Shown here one piece after another: positions 1-11,074 of a DNA stretch of 64,000 nt. Positions within the stretch are counted from its first letter, which is position 1; each line of letters begins with the position of its first letter. The notes beneath the pieces were generated by a model, which was not told where the DNA came from, did no database searches, and was given only the letters and a program-made list of their open reading frames with translations. The DNA is from Monoplex corrugatus (lineage: Eukaryota; Mollusca; Gastropoda; Littorinimorpha; Ranellidae): the NCBI GenBank assembly GCA_030674185.1, contig CM060312.1:4533740-4597739 (forward strand), in the 5' to 3' direction. A program made the translations under genes and the position numbers.

Positions 1-437
1 GCTTCCTTCCGCAACCAGGGTCTTTGTGTGAAGGGATAATGCATACTGTCCACCTGATCTTCATTTTCCGTTCTTGTTGGACATTCTGTGATCAAAGTAG
101 AACATACTGTATTTAGATGCACTTCAAGTTAATTCTGCAGTGGTGTTATAGTGCAGAAAAGACATTTGAGTCATGTGAATACCTTGCTCAAAGCATTCAA
201 TGCCATTTTATTTTTAGCTTTCTGAACAGTTTGTTCCAAGTTTCATATGGGTGAGTGTGCGTGCGTGCATGTGCGCGCGCGCGTGTGTGTGCATGTATGG
301 GTGTGCGTGTGTGCATGGGCTCATGCGATTCATGTGTTTGTGTGCATGCAGAAAAGGATTTTAAGAAATTTTTTTAAAGAAAGTGTTTAACAAACATGCT
401 CATGCATTCACGATACCATGTGTTGCTATGCTTACAG
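1..437 (+). other. Upstream intron of the + strand zinc-finger gene
   Basis: No convincing exon is visible here. The stretch precedes the 3' splice site used by the exon at 438 and is inferred to be intron. It holds a GT/GC-rich low-complexity block (about 247-345). A splice-flanked 33 bp segment at 218-250 was tested and does not fit the downstream reading frame. Confidence 0.5.
247..345. repeat. GT/GC-rich microsatellite-like tract
   Basis: Alternating GT, GC and GTGCAT runs form an impure alternating purine-pyrimidine tract within the inferred intron. Confidence 0.7.
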
Positions 438-520
438 ATGGACTTCCCTATATGGACATTCATCTGTGCTGCCGTTGTAATCAGGAGTTTTCTACCAGAG
501 ACGTCCTACAGAAACACCAG
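438..520 (+). CDS. Internal exon with first half of a C2HC zinc finger
   Basis: An 83 bp exon, bounded by an acceptor (GCTATGCTTACAG) and a donor (CAG then GTTAGT). The reading frame enters with two bases of a split codon and leaves in phase 0. It encodes a peptide rich in zinc-ligand residues: Cys-x2-Cys (C-C-R-C), then Phe, Leu and His at the spacing of a classical finger, ending K-H-Q. The fourth ligand is missing inside the exon. Joining it in phase to the exon starting at 2429 adds I-R-C, giving Cys-x2-Cys-x12-His-x3-Cys, a C2HC finger. That match supports both splice sites. Earlier exons, including the start codon, lie outside the window. Confidence 0.75.
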
Positions 521-1375
521 GTTAGTCTGGCCATACCCCATTCAGCACACTGCTGTCTGAGGTCAGTAACACTCCTGCCTGGGGATGCTTAGAAAATTTG
601 AATAGAAAATTGGCAGTAAAACAGGAAGTACCACTCTTCATTGTGGACAGATCTACCTAAAATGTGGTACATTGAAAGGGGGATAGATCAAATTTTTGTT
701 CAGTGTAGTAAGGATTTTCTGTTGTTATGGCAATAAAGTTTTGGCCATGTTGGAAGTAGACATAATCTTGTAAGTAAACACTCACATACGTTACAGCGGA
801 TCAATTAATTTCTTCATCTTCAAAGTCATCTTCACTGGGGCTAAAATATGAGTCATTCAACTTCCTGTTACTGTCACCATCCATTAGAGGTTCACAAAGA
901 ACTATTCCACTGCGTACCTCTGATGTTGAGACAATTTCAGCGCATACATTCTGAAAATTACTGGACATAATGCAGTTCACATGTAATTTGGAAGACTGCT
1001 AAAGGCGACTTAATAGACATGGTCTAGATTGAGATATGCTAGATATGGGCAAGGTTCGGACGCTTTGAGTTCTCTGTTATTGATATACTCGGAAGTCGGT
1101 GCCGAGTGACATGCTGCCATTTGGAGTCATCTCAGAATGTGTTTGCGGTGTGTACTTCCCTGCCAAAACATGGCATAATGCTGAGTGTGATATGTGGCGG
1201 ATACCTAAAAAGTTGATGATAGTTAGAACCACAAGACTTTGCCAACACATAGGTTTTATATACTGGCTGATGGCATTTGCCATGGGTATTTTGGACCTTT
1301 CCATCTTGTGGGGTTAATACATGTTAACTTTTCCTGACTGTTTTACACTCTCTTGAGAAAACTTGACCCTAACAC
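521..1375 (+). other. Intron, unique part
   Basis: First part of the 1.9 kb intron between the two zinc-finger-gene exons. Short ORFs on both strands near 1077-1317 have no recognisable domain and overlap each other antisense. I see no feature to annotate. Confidence 0.6.
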
Positions 1376-2375
1376 TGTGCCATGGTGTGACCACTAAACC
1401 AGTCCCTGATGACCATGACATACACTGTGACAAGCCTGTGCCATGGTGTGACCACTAAACCATGACATACACTGTGACAAGCCTGTGCATGGTGTGACCA
1501 CTAAACCATGACATACACTGTGACAACCTGTGCCATGGTGTGACCACTAAACCATGACATGCTGTGACCAGCCTGTGCCGTAGTGTGACCACTAAACCAA
1601 TGCTGATGACCATGACATACACTATGACATACACTGTGACAAGCCTGTGCCATAGTGTGACCACTGAACCATGACATGCTGTGACAAGCCTGTGCTATGG
1701 TGTGACCACTAAACCATGACATACACTGTGAAAAGCCTGTGCCATAGTGTGACCACTAAACCATGACATGCTGTGACAAGCCTGTGCCATGGTGTGACCA
1801 CTGAACCATGACATGCTGTGACAAGCCTGTGCCATGGTGTGACCACTGAACCATGACATATGCTGTGACAAGCCTGTGCCATGGTGTGACCGCAAACCAG
1901 TCCCTGATGACCATGACATACACTGTGACAAGCCTGTGCCATAGTGTGATCACTGAACCATGACATGCTGTGACAAGCCTGTGCCATGGTGTGACCACTG
2001 AACAATGACATATGCTGTGACAAGCCTGTGCCATGGTGTGACCACTAAACCATGACATGCTGTGACAAGCCTGTGCCATGGTGTGACGGCAAACCAGTCC
2101 CTGATGACCATGACATATGCTGTGACAAGCCTGTGCTATGGTGTGACCGCAAACCAGTCCCTGATGACAGTGACATATGCTGTGACAAGCCTGTGCTATG
2201 GTGTGACCACAAACCAGACCCTGATGACAATGACATATGCTGTGACAAGCCTGTGCTATGGTGTGACCGCAAACCAGTCCCTGATGACCATGACATATGC
2301 TGTGACAAGCCTGTGCTGTGGTGTGACCACTAAACCAGTCCCTGATGACCATGACATATGCTGTGACAAGTGCTG
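1376..2375. repeat. Minisatellite, 45/60 bp units, in intron
   Basis: About 20 tandem units built on TGTGACAAGCCTGTGCCATG and GTGTGACCACTAAACCATG. Two unit lengths occur: about 45 bp, and about 60 bp where a CCAGTCCCTGATGACC segment is present. Long-form units cluster at 2050-2375. The unit lengths are multiples of three, which explains the overlapping ORFs on both strands; they are not genes. The array ends about 50 bp before the acceptor of the next exon. Confidence 0.95.
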
Positions 2376-2428
2376 TCTGATGACAGTGGAGTTACTGCCA
2401 TGTGTTTATGATGAATTTTATATGACAG

Positions 2429-5400
2429 ATACGCTGTGATGGGGGAACATTACCACTGTCTATACCGTCCTCACCGCCGGCTTCTGATGGCCCTAGTCCT
2501 ACACCTCCCACCATTGCCTCTGATGATACGGCCTCTTCAGGGGGAACCTTGTCTCACACCACACAGTCCTCCACCCGCTCAACTGTCTCCTACCGCAAGT
2601 TTGTGGCCGCTCTGGACCTGGTGCCTGTCCATAGAGCTAAGAAGATCCAACAAGCTCAGCGTCGCAACACAGAATGTGAGACCATTGATCTGGAGGAGCC
2701 AAAGACACCCATTTCGCCTCCCACACCTCGCACACCCAAGCTGCTGATTTCCCTGTTGAGTCGAGAATGTAGCAGCGGCGGGACTGGCGGAACTGGGAGT
2801 CAGGGAATATCGAGTCGTCGACGCTTGTCCTACCTGCGTCAGTCGGCAGACAAGCCGGAGGATCGGGCCAAAGACACAGAGGATCCGGAGAGTGACAGTC
2901 ATGAAAACGTCGAGTCTGACACAGATGATGCAGATGAACCCAAACTCCACAAAAAATCCCTCTTCTCTATTGATGTGACCTCAGGGCTTGGTCAGCGAGT
3001 TCTTCGTCATATGACTGCGGAGAGTCATGTACCTGTCATTTCTGATTCAGAACAGTTTTGTCGCACCCCTATCAAAGACAAATACCATGACCGTTTACGC
3101 ACACGCCAGTTGAGCTACCCTGTCACATGGAAGTTGACGGGCAAACGTCTGCGGCAACAAACTCATTGCCATTTGTATAATTTTACCCGTGCACAAAAAT
3201 TTGAATTTCAGGAGAAGATGAGGACTGGTCTGAACTGGAGATGCAGGAAGCTTCTTGGCTGTATCAAAAGGTGTACAGTGGTGGTGAAACGTCTCTCCAT
3301 GAAGACCTTGTGCAAGTGGAAACCTTCCTTGAACAACGTCTCTGTCGCTTTGAGAGAGTTGTCAGAAGAAGAAATCCTGTACTGGACACATCCTAAACTA
3401 ATAAAAATGCAGCCCTCTGTGCTAATTCATTGCCCCACCATCTTGTTCAATGACATTGGCAGGGGTCTGGGGGCGAAACGTCAGAACAGTACTGCAGGTG
3501 TGACAGGTCAAGTAGTGTTCAATCCTCATGGATCTGGCCCAGGTAAAGGCCCTCATCAGCATCAAAAGTCAACAGTATATCACACTGTACCTCACAGTCG
3601 TTCTAGCTCTACTAGGGGGAAGGGAACACACAAAATAAAGGGTGCTAGGAAGCAGGGGGCAGCTTATGCTGTAGGAAAGACTTTTTCCACTCTCAGCCTT
3701 AGCCCTGGTAATCCTGCCAGTTTTAAAGTTCCTTGTGAAAATGGTGATGGCAGCAGGATGTTGTCAGATGCCAAGACCCCTCTGAAGATTGATATTCCAT
3801 CCATGAATGGGCCGCTGTCTGTGTCCACCAAAAGTACCAGGAGCAGTCCTCTGGATGACAGCTTCTCTGTCATGACTGTCTCTTCATCCGATGATGACCA
3901 CAACAAGAGTGCCACTTGCTGTGCCTTGTGTGCTTTGCGCAACAAATGTCACTGTTCACCAGAGATGATGTCGCCTGCTGCAACCAGCTGTTCACATTCC
4001 TCGGCCCCTACTTCCCGATCGGGAAGCCTAGTCCCTCCTGACCTGTCCTCACCCAACACCCTTCCTATGGTGTCGGTCTCTTCCCTGCCCACTGTATCAC
4101 CACCCTACCTCTCCCCCATCTCTCAGGGCTTCAGCTTCTGTCCCCAGTCCCCAGCATCATCCTGGACATCATCCACAAAGAGCAGTTGCAGATCATCCAA
4201 AGGTTCACCCCTCTCACATGGCAAATCGTCTGCATACCTGCCAGAATCGCCTCTGGTTCAGTGTGACCTTTCCACATCTCCGAGAACACATTCTATGGAC
4301 GTGCTGTTAGATTCGTCAAAAAGGAGTAACACGACAGCATTGGGGCAGAATGGTTTTGTGTTGAAAGTGTCAAAAGATCAGACTTGGCCTGAAAAGAGGG
4401 GTCAGAGACAAAAAACTCGCTCCAGCTCTAAAGAAAGCATGTGTAGTGAGGGCGCTGACATTGTGAAACAGTCTACCTCATTTCGGCCTGCATCCACAGG
4501 TAGAAGAGAGAAAGTGGCCAAGCAGGCAGCCAAAAAGATGCAGAGTGCAGGTGTACGCCTGACTCGATCTTCCAGACTGGCTTTGAGAAAAATCAGTACT
4601 GGTCGTCAGAGTTCACGTGATGTACGTAAGAAGGCCACTGTCTGCTCTAGGCAACAGAGGAGAGGAAAAGACAGCAGGAATTTCAGGGATCATTCCAACT
4701 TGTCTGCAAGGACTGTACTGGGCAGGGAAAAGAAGACAGGGTTAGTCACTGGTACTGACACAGGCAGTTTGGACAGGAACCTGAAAAGAGGGCATGCAGA
4801 CAGTGTTGGCTGGACTTTGTGTAATGGTAATGCAGGCCGCAGAACACCACCACAGATGGGGAAATCGGTGAACTTGGCACCATACAACAAAAGTATTTGC
4901 AGTAGAAACATGGACCACACATATTCCAAATTCGTGGGTTTCAGTACTACTGTGCCAAATAAATCTTGCGGGGGACTTTGGGCCAACATGAACGGAGTGA
5001 CGGAGAACGGCGTTGAAGTGGCCCATGCTTGTGATAGGAAGAGTGCCGCAGAGGGAGCAGGCTCTCCGCAGCGTGGCTCCCCCAGTCACAAACATGGCTT
5101 TAGTTCCAGCTCACCCACCGGCGCAAATCCATTCCTCCTCAGTAAAGCTCAGACACCACTGTTCTCCTCCAGTATACTCCAGCAGGCTCGTCGCCATTGG
5201 ACTCCAGAGAAACTGCTGTCACAGGAGGGTGGATCTGTCATGTCAGGCAGTGTGTCCCCTTTGGGAAATGTGGTTTTGAGCTCTAACAGGCAGACAGAGG
5301 GTGCAGAATCGGCCAGGACAGGAACTACAGTTCCAGCCGTCCGTTCATGCCAGCTCACTGACTCCCCTGAAAAAGGAAACCATTTTGATTTCTCGCAGTG

Positions 5401-5653
5401 TTCTTATCAAACCATGTCCCAGTGTCAGCGTAAACGATTATCTGCTATGCAGATGCTGTCTGTCTTGGAGTCGGCCAAGTGCATGAGTCCTTCCAAGATG
5501 AAAGCTCTCAAAGGGTCAGGAGGGAAAAACAAGAAGAACAAAAAGAGTGGTGGTGGTGTGTCGGTGTCTGCCCGAAAGTCAGGCTATCATACACGTGGGC
5601 ATAAAACAGTTTTGCATGCAAGTTCAGGGAAGAAAGCACGCTTAGCTGACTGA
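2429..5653 (+). CDS. Large last exon of a basic, Ser-rich, zinc-finger protein
   Basis: Open from an acceptor (TTTTATATGACAG) at 2428 to TGA at 5651-5653, about 1074 codons in phase with exon 438-520. The first residues, I-R-C, finish the C2HC finger begun upstream. Other visible features: a Pro/Ser-rich stretch (residues about 10-45); an LxxLL motif (L-I-S-L-L, about 106-110) that resembles a nuclear-receptor box; an acidic segment (about 145-172); a dense basic/aromatic block (about 214-340) that looks like the best-folded part; a cysteine cluster at nucleotides 3922-3957; long Ser-rich and Lys/Arg-rich low-complexity regions; and a Lys-rich run near the C terminus that could be a nuclear localisation signal. 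I do not recognise the family. A nuclear or chromatin-linked role is inferred only from composition and the finger. The C terminus appears truncated by a local duplication. Confidence 0.85.
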   Translation: MRCDGGTLPLSIPSSPPASDGPSPTPPTIASDDTASSGGTLSHTTQSSTRSTVSYRKFVAALDLVPVHRAKKIQQAQRRNTECETIDLEEPKTPISPPTPRTPKLLISLLSRECSSGGTGGTGSQGISSRRRLSYLRQSADKPEDRAKDTEDPESDSHENVESDTDDADEPKLHKKSLFSIDVTSGLGQRVLRHMTAESHVPVISDSEQFCRTPIKDKYHDRLRTRQLSYPVTWKLTGKRLRQQTHCHLYNFTRAQKFEFQEKMRTGLNWRCRKLLGCIKRCTVVVKRLSMKTLCKWKPSLNNVSVALRELSEEEILYWTHPKLIKMQPSVLIHCPTILFNDIGRGLGAKRQNSTAGVTGQVVFNPHGSGPGKGPHQHQKSTVYHTVPHSRSSSTRGKGTHKIKGARKQGAAYAVGKTFSTLSLSPGNPASFKVPCENGDGSRMLSDAKTPLKIDIPSMNGPLSVSTKSTRSSPLDDSFSVMTVSSSDDDHNKSATCCALCALRNKCHCSPEMMSPAATSCSHSSAPTSRSGSLVPPDLSSPNTLPMVSVSSLPTVSPPYLSPISQGFSFCPQSPASSWTSSTKSSCRSSKGSPLSHGKSSAYLPESPLVQCDLSTSPRTHSMDVLLDSSKRSNTTALGQNGFVLKVSKDQTWPEKRGQRQKTRSSSKESMCSEGADIVKQSTSFRPASTGRREKVAKQAAKKMQSAGVRLTRSSRLALRKISTGRQSSRDVRKKATVCSRQQRRGKDSRNFRDHSNLSARTVLGREKKTGLVTGTDTGSLDRNLKRGHADSVGWTLCNGNAGRRTPPQMGKSVNLAPYNKSICSRNMDHTYSKFVGFSTTVPNKSCGGLWANMNGVTENGVEVAHACDRKSAAEGAGSPQRGSPSHKHGFSSSSPTGANPFLLSKAQTPLFSSSILQQARRHWTPEKLLSQEGGSVMSGSVSPLGNVVLSSNRQTEGAESARTGTTVPAVRSCQLTDSPEKGNHFDFSQCSYQTMSQCQRKRLSAMQMLSVLESAKCMSPSKMKALKGSGGKNKKNKKSGGGVSVSARKSGYHTRGHKTVLHASSGKKARLAD
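3911..3957 (+). other. Cysteine cluster inside the large exon
   Basis: Within an otherwise Ser-rich region the product has Cys-Cys-x2-Cys-x5-Cys-x-Cys. This is compact enough to bind a metal ion but is not a standard finger. It lies between low-complexity segments, so it may be a small conserved island. Confidence 0.45.
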
Positions 5654-5659
5654 CTGCAA

Positions 5660-5872
5660 AAAAATCTAGCAGTCATACACGTGGACATGAAAGAGCGTTA
5701 TGTGGTGTGTGTCTCTGTCCAAAAGTCTGGCTATCGTAAGGCATGGTGGACATGAAACATGTAACATGCTAGTCCTGGGAAGAAAGCATGCTTGCAGGCT
5801 CGCCGTGAGCGTCAGATGAAAACAGAAGCAAGCAAACTTAGAAAAAAAAAAACAAGAGGACGTTGTGCCCTA
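5660..5872 (+). pseudogene. Duplicated C-terminal coding tail now in the 3' UTR
   Basis: Two imperfect extra copies of the last roughly 100 coding bases follow the stop codon. A partial copy lies at about 5668-5697 and a longer one at about 5700-5805; compare GTCAGGCTATCATACACG in the gene with GTCTGGCTATCGTAAGG here. After the shared G-K-K-A segment the second copy stays open for about 29 more codons, rich in Arg and Lys, ending at TAA near 5871. This looks like the ancestral C terminus, displaced into the UTR when a tandem duplication brought in an earlier stop. Confidence 0.6.
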
Positions 5873-6805
5873 TAAATGGATCAGACTTGAACAGTGTAAT
5901 CACTGCACATAACTAACTAGTGCTTTGTTCCTTAAATTTGTCATCCATAATGCATTTATTTTTCCATCTCATCAATGTACAAAATGTAGTTTGAAGACAT
6001 TGAAACAAATTGCTCAGTATGTCACTTGTGAAAATTTGTTGAGAGTACTATAGAGTAGAATGAACAGTGTGCTATAGATACGGCTCAGTTTTTCATGCAC
6101 TCTTTCTCCATTGTTGTTGTTAGTGTTTAGTTGCCCATTTACAACATGTGACTCAGTTCTCACAATTTCACTTGTATCAGTTCAGAATACTCTGCTTTTC
6201 TGTGGTTGTACATATATGTTTGTGATTTACAAGAGTGGAAATATGAAGATTTCAGAGTATGAAAATGGGCTTGTGTGAACAAAAATGGGGGGGAAATTCA
6301 TATCACTGAGCGGGCTTATGTGATCAGCAAGTAAAGAGTGTCACAAGAGTGAGCCCATGTGAACAAAAGATATCTGTACATGCTTGTCTTTAAGGAAACT
6401 TCCACATGTTGTAGATTTGTATATATTGTGTACAGATTAATGTTGGCACTAAAATCTGACTGACCCATTGCGACAGGAAGAATGTCTCCTATGGTTAGAT
6501 CCCTTGGCAGTGTGGTCAGTACCAGCGTGAATGAATGAACGATATGTACGTTCCAACAGTAAAGACACTTACTGACTTAATGACAAACTACCATAATCCT
6601 TAGTCATATTCCATGTCTGGTCAATTTTTCATGCTGCATGCATCAAGCAGAACACATCAGCTATAAGGGAGGGAGGGGGGGGGGGGTTATAGGATTGTAG
6701 AACAGAAAGTTGGACTGATTGGTGCCTATTGCATCAATACTGTGGTATAAAAATGTGATTTTTAAAAAAAAATCCTAGTTGAGCATACTTGCTTTTATGG
6801 TGCTC

Positions 6806-6831
6806 TGTGTGTGTGTGGTGTGTGTGTGTGT

Positions 6832-6884
<53 letters not shown>

Positions 6885-6905
6885 TGTGTTGTGTGTGAGA
6901 GAGAG
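6806..6905. repeat. (TG)n microsatellite
   Basis: Nearly pure TG repeats with occasional GTGG interruptions, ending in GAGAGAGA. Located in the inferred 3' UTR. Confidence 0.95.
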
Positions 6906-7205
6906 AAGGAGAGAACGTTAGTGTGAAACATTAGTGCAAGTCCTTTTATAGCATCAATGTTTCATCGTTGTTAGGTTACTACACCATATTGTCTGATTGT
7001 ACAAACCACAGTGAACTTCAGTTCAGGTCAGTTTCAAAGTGAGATTATAAAAAATATTACTGTGATAGAATGGATTGGATTTGACCAAAAAAAACTTTGT
7101 GAGATTGTTCCCTTCTAGGAGGAGGGCAGTAGTAGACAAAACAGGATATACTTGACCGTGTTTAGAGACATCCACTTATGAAATGCAGCCCTGAAAGTTG
7201 GTATT

Positions 7206-7211
7206 AATAAA
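7206..7211 (+). promoter_or_regulatory. Candidate polyadenylation signal
   Basis: First AATAAA after the stop codon at 5653. It is followed within 10-25 bases by a GT-rich segment (GCCTGTGGCTGGTGC), as expected for a downstream element. It implies a 3' UTR of about 1.6 kb. Confidence 0.45.
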
Positions 7212-7230
7212 GTTAGCCTGTGGCTGGTGC

Positions 7231-8110
7231 TTCAAATTTTTCACCAGCTAGATTGAACAAATTCACCAGCCAAATAATAGCGAACTACTGCTATGAGAGT
7301 TTACTACCATAGATTGATTGATAAGTACAGGAATTAAAATGAGGACAGGACTGACCCAAGGGCTGTAGCTTTTGAATGTTTTATTACAGAAACACGTGTA
7401 GTTTTAGAGCAGACAGTGTATGGTTGCTGTTTATTAATAATTGGTCAAGTAGGGTGTTCCAACTTGAAACGGCATAAGCTTAATCCCAGTGTGCGGACAG
7501 ATTGAAACCATCTGCTATCTCACCATTGGCGAATGAAGTTTTGCTAAACAAGTGTGACTGTCCGCGTTTAAGCAAAGGGGAATCAGATAAACAACCAGGA
7601 AAAAAGAGTCAGAATGTGTATATAATACAACTTTATTGAACTTTACTGACAGAGTGAAGCTTTATTTTTACTGGCCAATATTTTGTCTGCTCGCTGCGGC
7701 AGGTATTTTTTACTTGTCACTTTCACCTACATGTGCTAATTTGAATCCTTCATGCGGTTCGTAATTTTGATAGTTCTAGAGAGAGAGAATGACACTTTTT
7801 CTCAAAAATATTCAATGACTTTCTAATTTTGTGATGATGATTATTTCATCAGGTGTAAAGTATTGTACATTGAATTTTTCGTATGACAAAATAAACAAAT
7901 TAACTAACCAAAAAAAAAAAAAATATCCAAAGCAAAATTGTAAGTAATGTTATGTATTATATTTTTAATTGCCGTTTGCGCACTGAACTCCTTTTGAGTT
8001 TGCCAGACGCGGTTGTCGTTCTGTCGCAAGTAGCCCCCATTTTGTCTGTGTGTAACTGTCTGTAACAACCTGTTTTGTATAAAAACAATTTGTCTTCTTC
8101 TTTTTCTGCA
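7231..8110. other. Intergenic, mostly unannotated
   Basis: AT-rich sequence with no gene. A second AATAAA at 7890-7895 followed by an A run at 7910-7922 could be an alternative polyadenylation site or the tail of an old retroposed copy; the sequence alone cannot decide. Confidence 0.4.
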
Positions 8111-11074
8111 ATTGTGTTGTTGTGGTGATAGTTTGCCTTGAACAGTCTCTTTCCTATCCGGCTACTTGCTTTTCTGTCATTTTATTGTTATGGATGTAGT
8201 TTGACACAGGCAGTGTCTTTCTTATTTGTCCTTTCTCTTTTCTTCTGTATTACTGTTCTGGCTGTGGTTTGACATCTTTGTAGTCTGTTCTATTGCTGTA
8301 GTTTGACACAAACATCTTTGTAGTCTGTTCTATTGCTGTAGTTTGACACAAACATCTTTGTAGTCTGTTCTATTGCTGTAGTTTGACACAAACATCTTTG
8401 TAGTCTGTTCTATTGCTGTAGTTTGACACAAACATCTTTGTAGTCTGTTCTATTGCTGTAGTTTGACACAAACATCTTTCCAGTCTGTTCTATTGCTATA
8501 GTTTGACACAAACATCTTTCCAGTCTGTTGTTTTGCTGTAGTTTGACACAAACATCTTTCCAGTCTGTTGTTTTGCTGTAGTTTGACACAAACATCTTTC
8601 CAGTTTGTTGTTTTGCTGTAGTTTGACACAAACATCTTTCCAGTCTGTTCGTTTGCTGTAGTTTGACACAAACAACCTCTTTCCAGTCTGTTGTTTTGCT
8701 GTAGTTTGACACAAACATCTTTCCAGTCTGTTCGTTTGCTGTAGTTTGACACAACCTCTTTCCAGTCTGTTCTATTGCTGTAGTTTGACACAAACATCTT
8801 TCCAGTCTGTTGTTTTGCTGTAGTTTGACCAAACATCTTTCCAGTCTGTTTGTTTGCTGTAGTTTGACACAAACAACCTCTTTCCAGTCTGTTCGTTTGC
8901 TGTAGTTTGACACAAACATCTTTCCAGTCTGTTCGTTTGCTGTAGTTTGACACAAACATCTTTCCAGTCTGTTGTTTTGCTGTAGTTTGACACAAACATC
9001 TTTCCAGTCTGTTGTTTTGCTGTAGTTTGACACAAACATCTTTCCAGTCTGTTGTTTTGCTGTAGTTTGACACAAACATCTTTCCAGTCTATTGTTTTGC
9101 TGTAGTTTGACACAAACATCTTTCCAGTCTGTTTGTTTTGCTGTAGTTTGACACAAACATCTTTCCAGTCTGTTGTTTTGCTGTAGTTTGACACAAACAT
9201 CTTTCCAGTCTGTTGTTTTGCTGTAGTTTGACACAAACATCTTTCCAGTCTGTTGTTTTGCTGTAGTTTGACACAAACATCTTTCCAGTCTGTTGTTTTG
9301 CTGTAGTTTGACACAAACATCTTTCCAGTCTGTTGTATTGCTGTAGTTTGACACAAACATCTTTCCAGTCTGTTGTTTTGCTGTAGTTTGACACAAACAT
9401 CTTTCCAGTCTGTTGTATTGCTGTAGTTTGACACAAACATCTTTCCAGTCTGTTCGTTTGCTGTAGTTTGACACAAACATCTTTCCAGTCTGTTCTATTG
9501 CTGTAGTTTGACACAAACATCTTTCCAGTCTGTTCGTTTGCTGTAGTTTGACACAAACATCTTTCCAGTCTGTTGTTTTGCTGTAGTTTGACACAAACAT
9601 CTTTCCAGTCTGTTGTTTTGCTGTAGTTTGAACCAAACATCTTTCCAGTCTATTCTATTGCTGTAGTTTGACACAAACATCTTTCCAGTCTGTTCGTTTG
9701 CTGTAGTTTGACACAAACATCTTTCCAGTCTGTTCTATTGCTGTAGTTTGACACAAACATCTTTCCAGTCTGTTCGTTTGCTGTAGTTTGACACAAACAT
9801 CTTTTCCAGTCTGTTGTTTTGCTGTAGTTTGACACAAACAACATCTTTGTAGTCTGTTCTATTGCTGTAGTTTGACACAAACATCTTTCCAGTCTGTTCT
9901 ATTGCTGTAGTTTGACACAAACATCTTTCCAGTCTGTTGTTTTGCTGTAGTTTGACACAAACAACATCTTTGTAGTCTGTTCTATTGCTGTAGTTTGACA
10001 CAAACATCTTTCCAGTCTGTTGTTTTGCTGTAGTTTGACACAAACATCTTTCCAGTCTGTTCTATTGCTGTAGTTTGACACAAACAACATCTTTGTAGTC
10101 TGTTCTATTGCTGTAGTTTGACACAAACATCTTTCCAGTCTGTTCTATTGCTGTAGTTTGACACAAACATCTTTCCAGTCTGTTCTATTGCTGTAGTTTG
10201 ACACAAACATCTTTCCAGTCTATTCTATTGCTGTAGTTTGACACAAACATCTTTCCAGTCTGTTCTATTGCTGTAGTTTGACACAAACATCTTTGTAGTC
10301 TGTTCTATTGCTGTAGTTTGACACAAACATCTTTCCAGTCTGTTCTATTGCTGTAGTTTGACACAAACATCTTTCCTGTCTATTCTATTGCTGTAGTTTG
10401 ACACAAACATCTTTCCAGTCTGTTCTATTGCTGTAGTTTGACACAAACATCTTTCCAGTCTGTTGTTTTGCTGTAGTTTGACACAAACATCTTTCCAGTC
10501 TGTTCTATTGCTGTAGTTTGACACAAACATCTTTCCAGTCTGTTCTATTGCTGTAGTTTGACACAAACATCTTTCCAGTCTGTTCTATTGCTGTAGTTTG
10601 ACACAAACCTCTTTCCAGTCTGTTCTATTGCTGTAGTTTGACACAAACTCTTTCCAGTCTGTTCTATTGCTGTAGTTTGACACAAACATCTTTCCAGTCT
10701 GTTCTATTGCTGTAGTTTGACACAAACATCTTTCCAGTCTGTTGTTTTGCTGTAGTTTGACACAAACATCTTTCCAGTCTGTTGTTTTGCTGTAGTTTGA
10801 CACAAACATCTTTCCTGTCTGTTTTTTGCTATAGTTTGACACAAACATCTTTCCAGTCTGTTCTATTGCTGTAGTTTGACACAAACATCTTTCCTGTCTG
10901 TTGTTTGCTTAGTTTGACACAAACATCTTTCCAGTCTGTTGTTTTGCTGTAGTTTGACACAAACATCTTTCCAGTCTGTTCTATTGCTGTAGTTTGACAC
11001 AAACATCTTTGAGTCTGTTGTTTTGCTGTAGTTTGACACAAACATCTTTCCAGTCTGTTGTTTTGCTGTAGTTT
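8110..11074. repeat. Minisatellite, 40 bp unit, about 70 copies
   Basis: Regular 40 bp units containing GCTGTAGTTTGACACAAAC and ATCTTTCCAGTCTGTT. Variants at the TTGTAGT/TTCCAGT and TCTATT/TGTTTT/TCGTTT positions mix along the array, and some units have 2-4 base indels. Degenerate founder-like units (TGTAGTTTGACACAGG and similar) are visible at 8110-8253, so the array grew from the left edge. Long minus-strand ORFs occur in three frames, and because 40 is not a multiple of three the same ORF cycles through all frames. They are not genes. Confidence 0.97.

Larger units (their letters stand above)
5654..7230 (+). other. Inferred 3' UTR of the + strand gene
   Basis: Non-coding sequence after the stop. 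It starts with partial duplicates of the last coding segment, continues AT-rich, and contains a TG microsatellite. The end is inferred from the first canonical AATAAA at 7206-7211, which is followed by a GT-rich stretch. Confidence 0.5.

Noticed and set aside
218..250. A 33 bp segment flanked by AG and GTGAGT, possible micro-exon of the + strand gene
   Set aside because: To join the exon at 438 it must end with one extra base, and in that frame it contains TGA.
8110..11074. CRISPR-like direct repeats
   Set aside because: Units are contiguous with no unique spacers, and the context is a eukaryotic genome. The same applies to all other arrays in the window.
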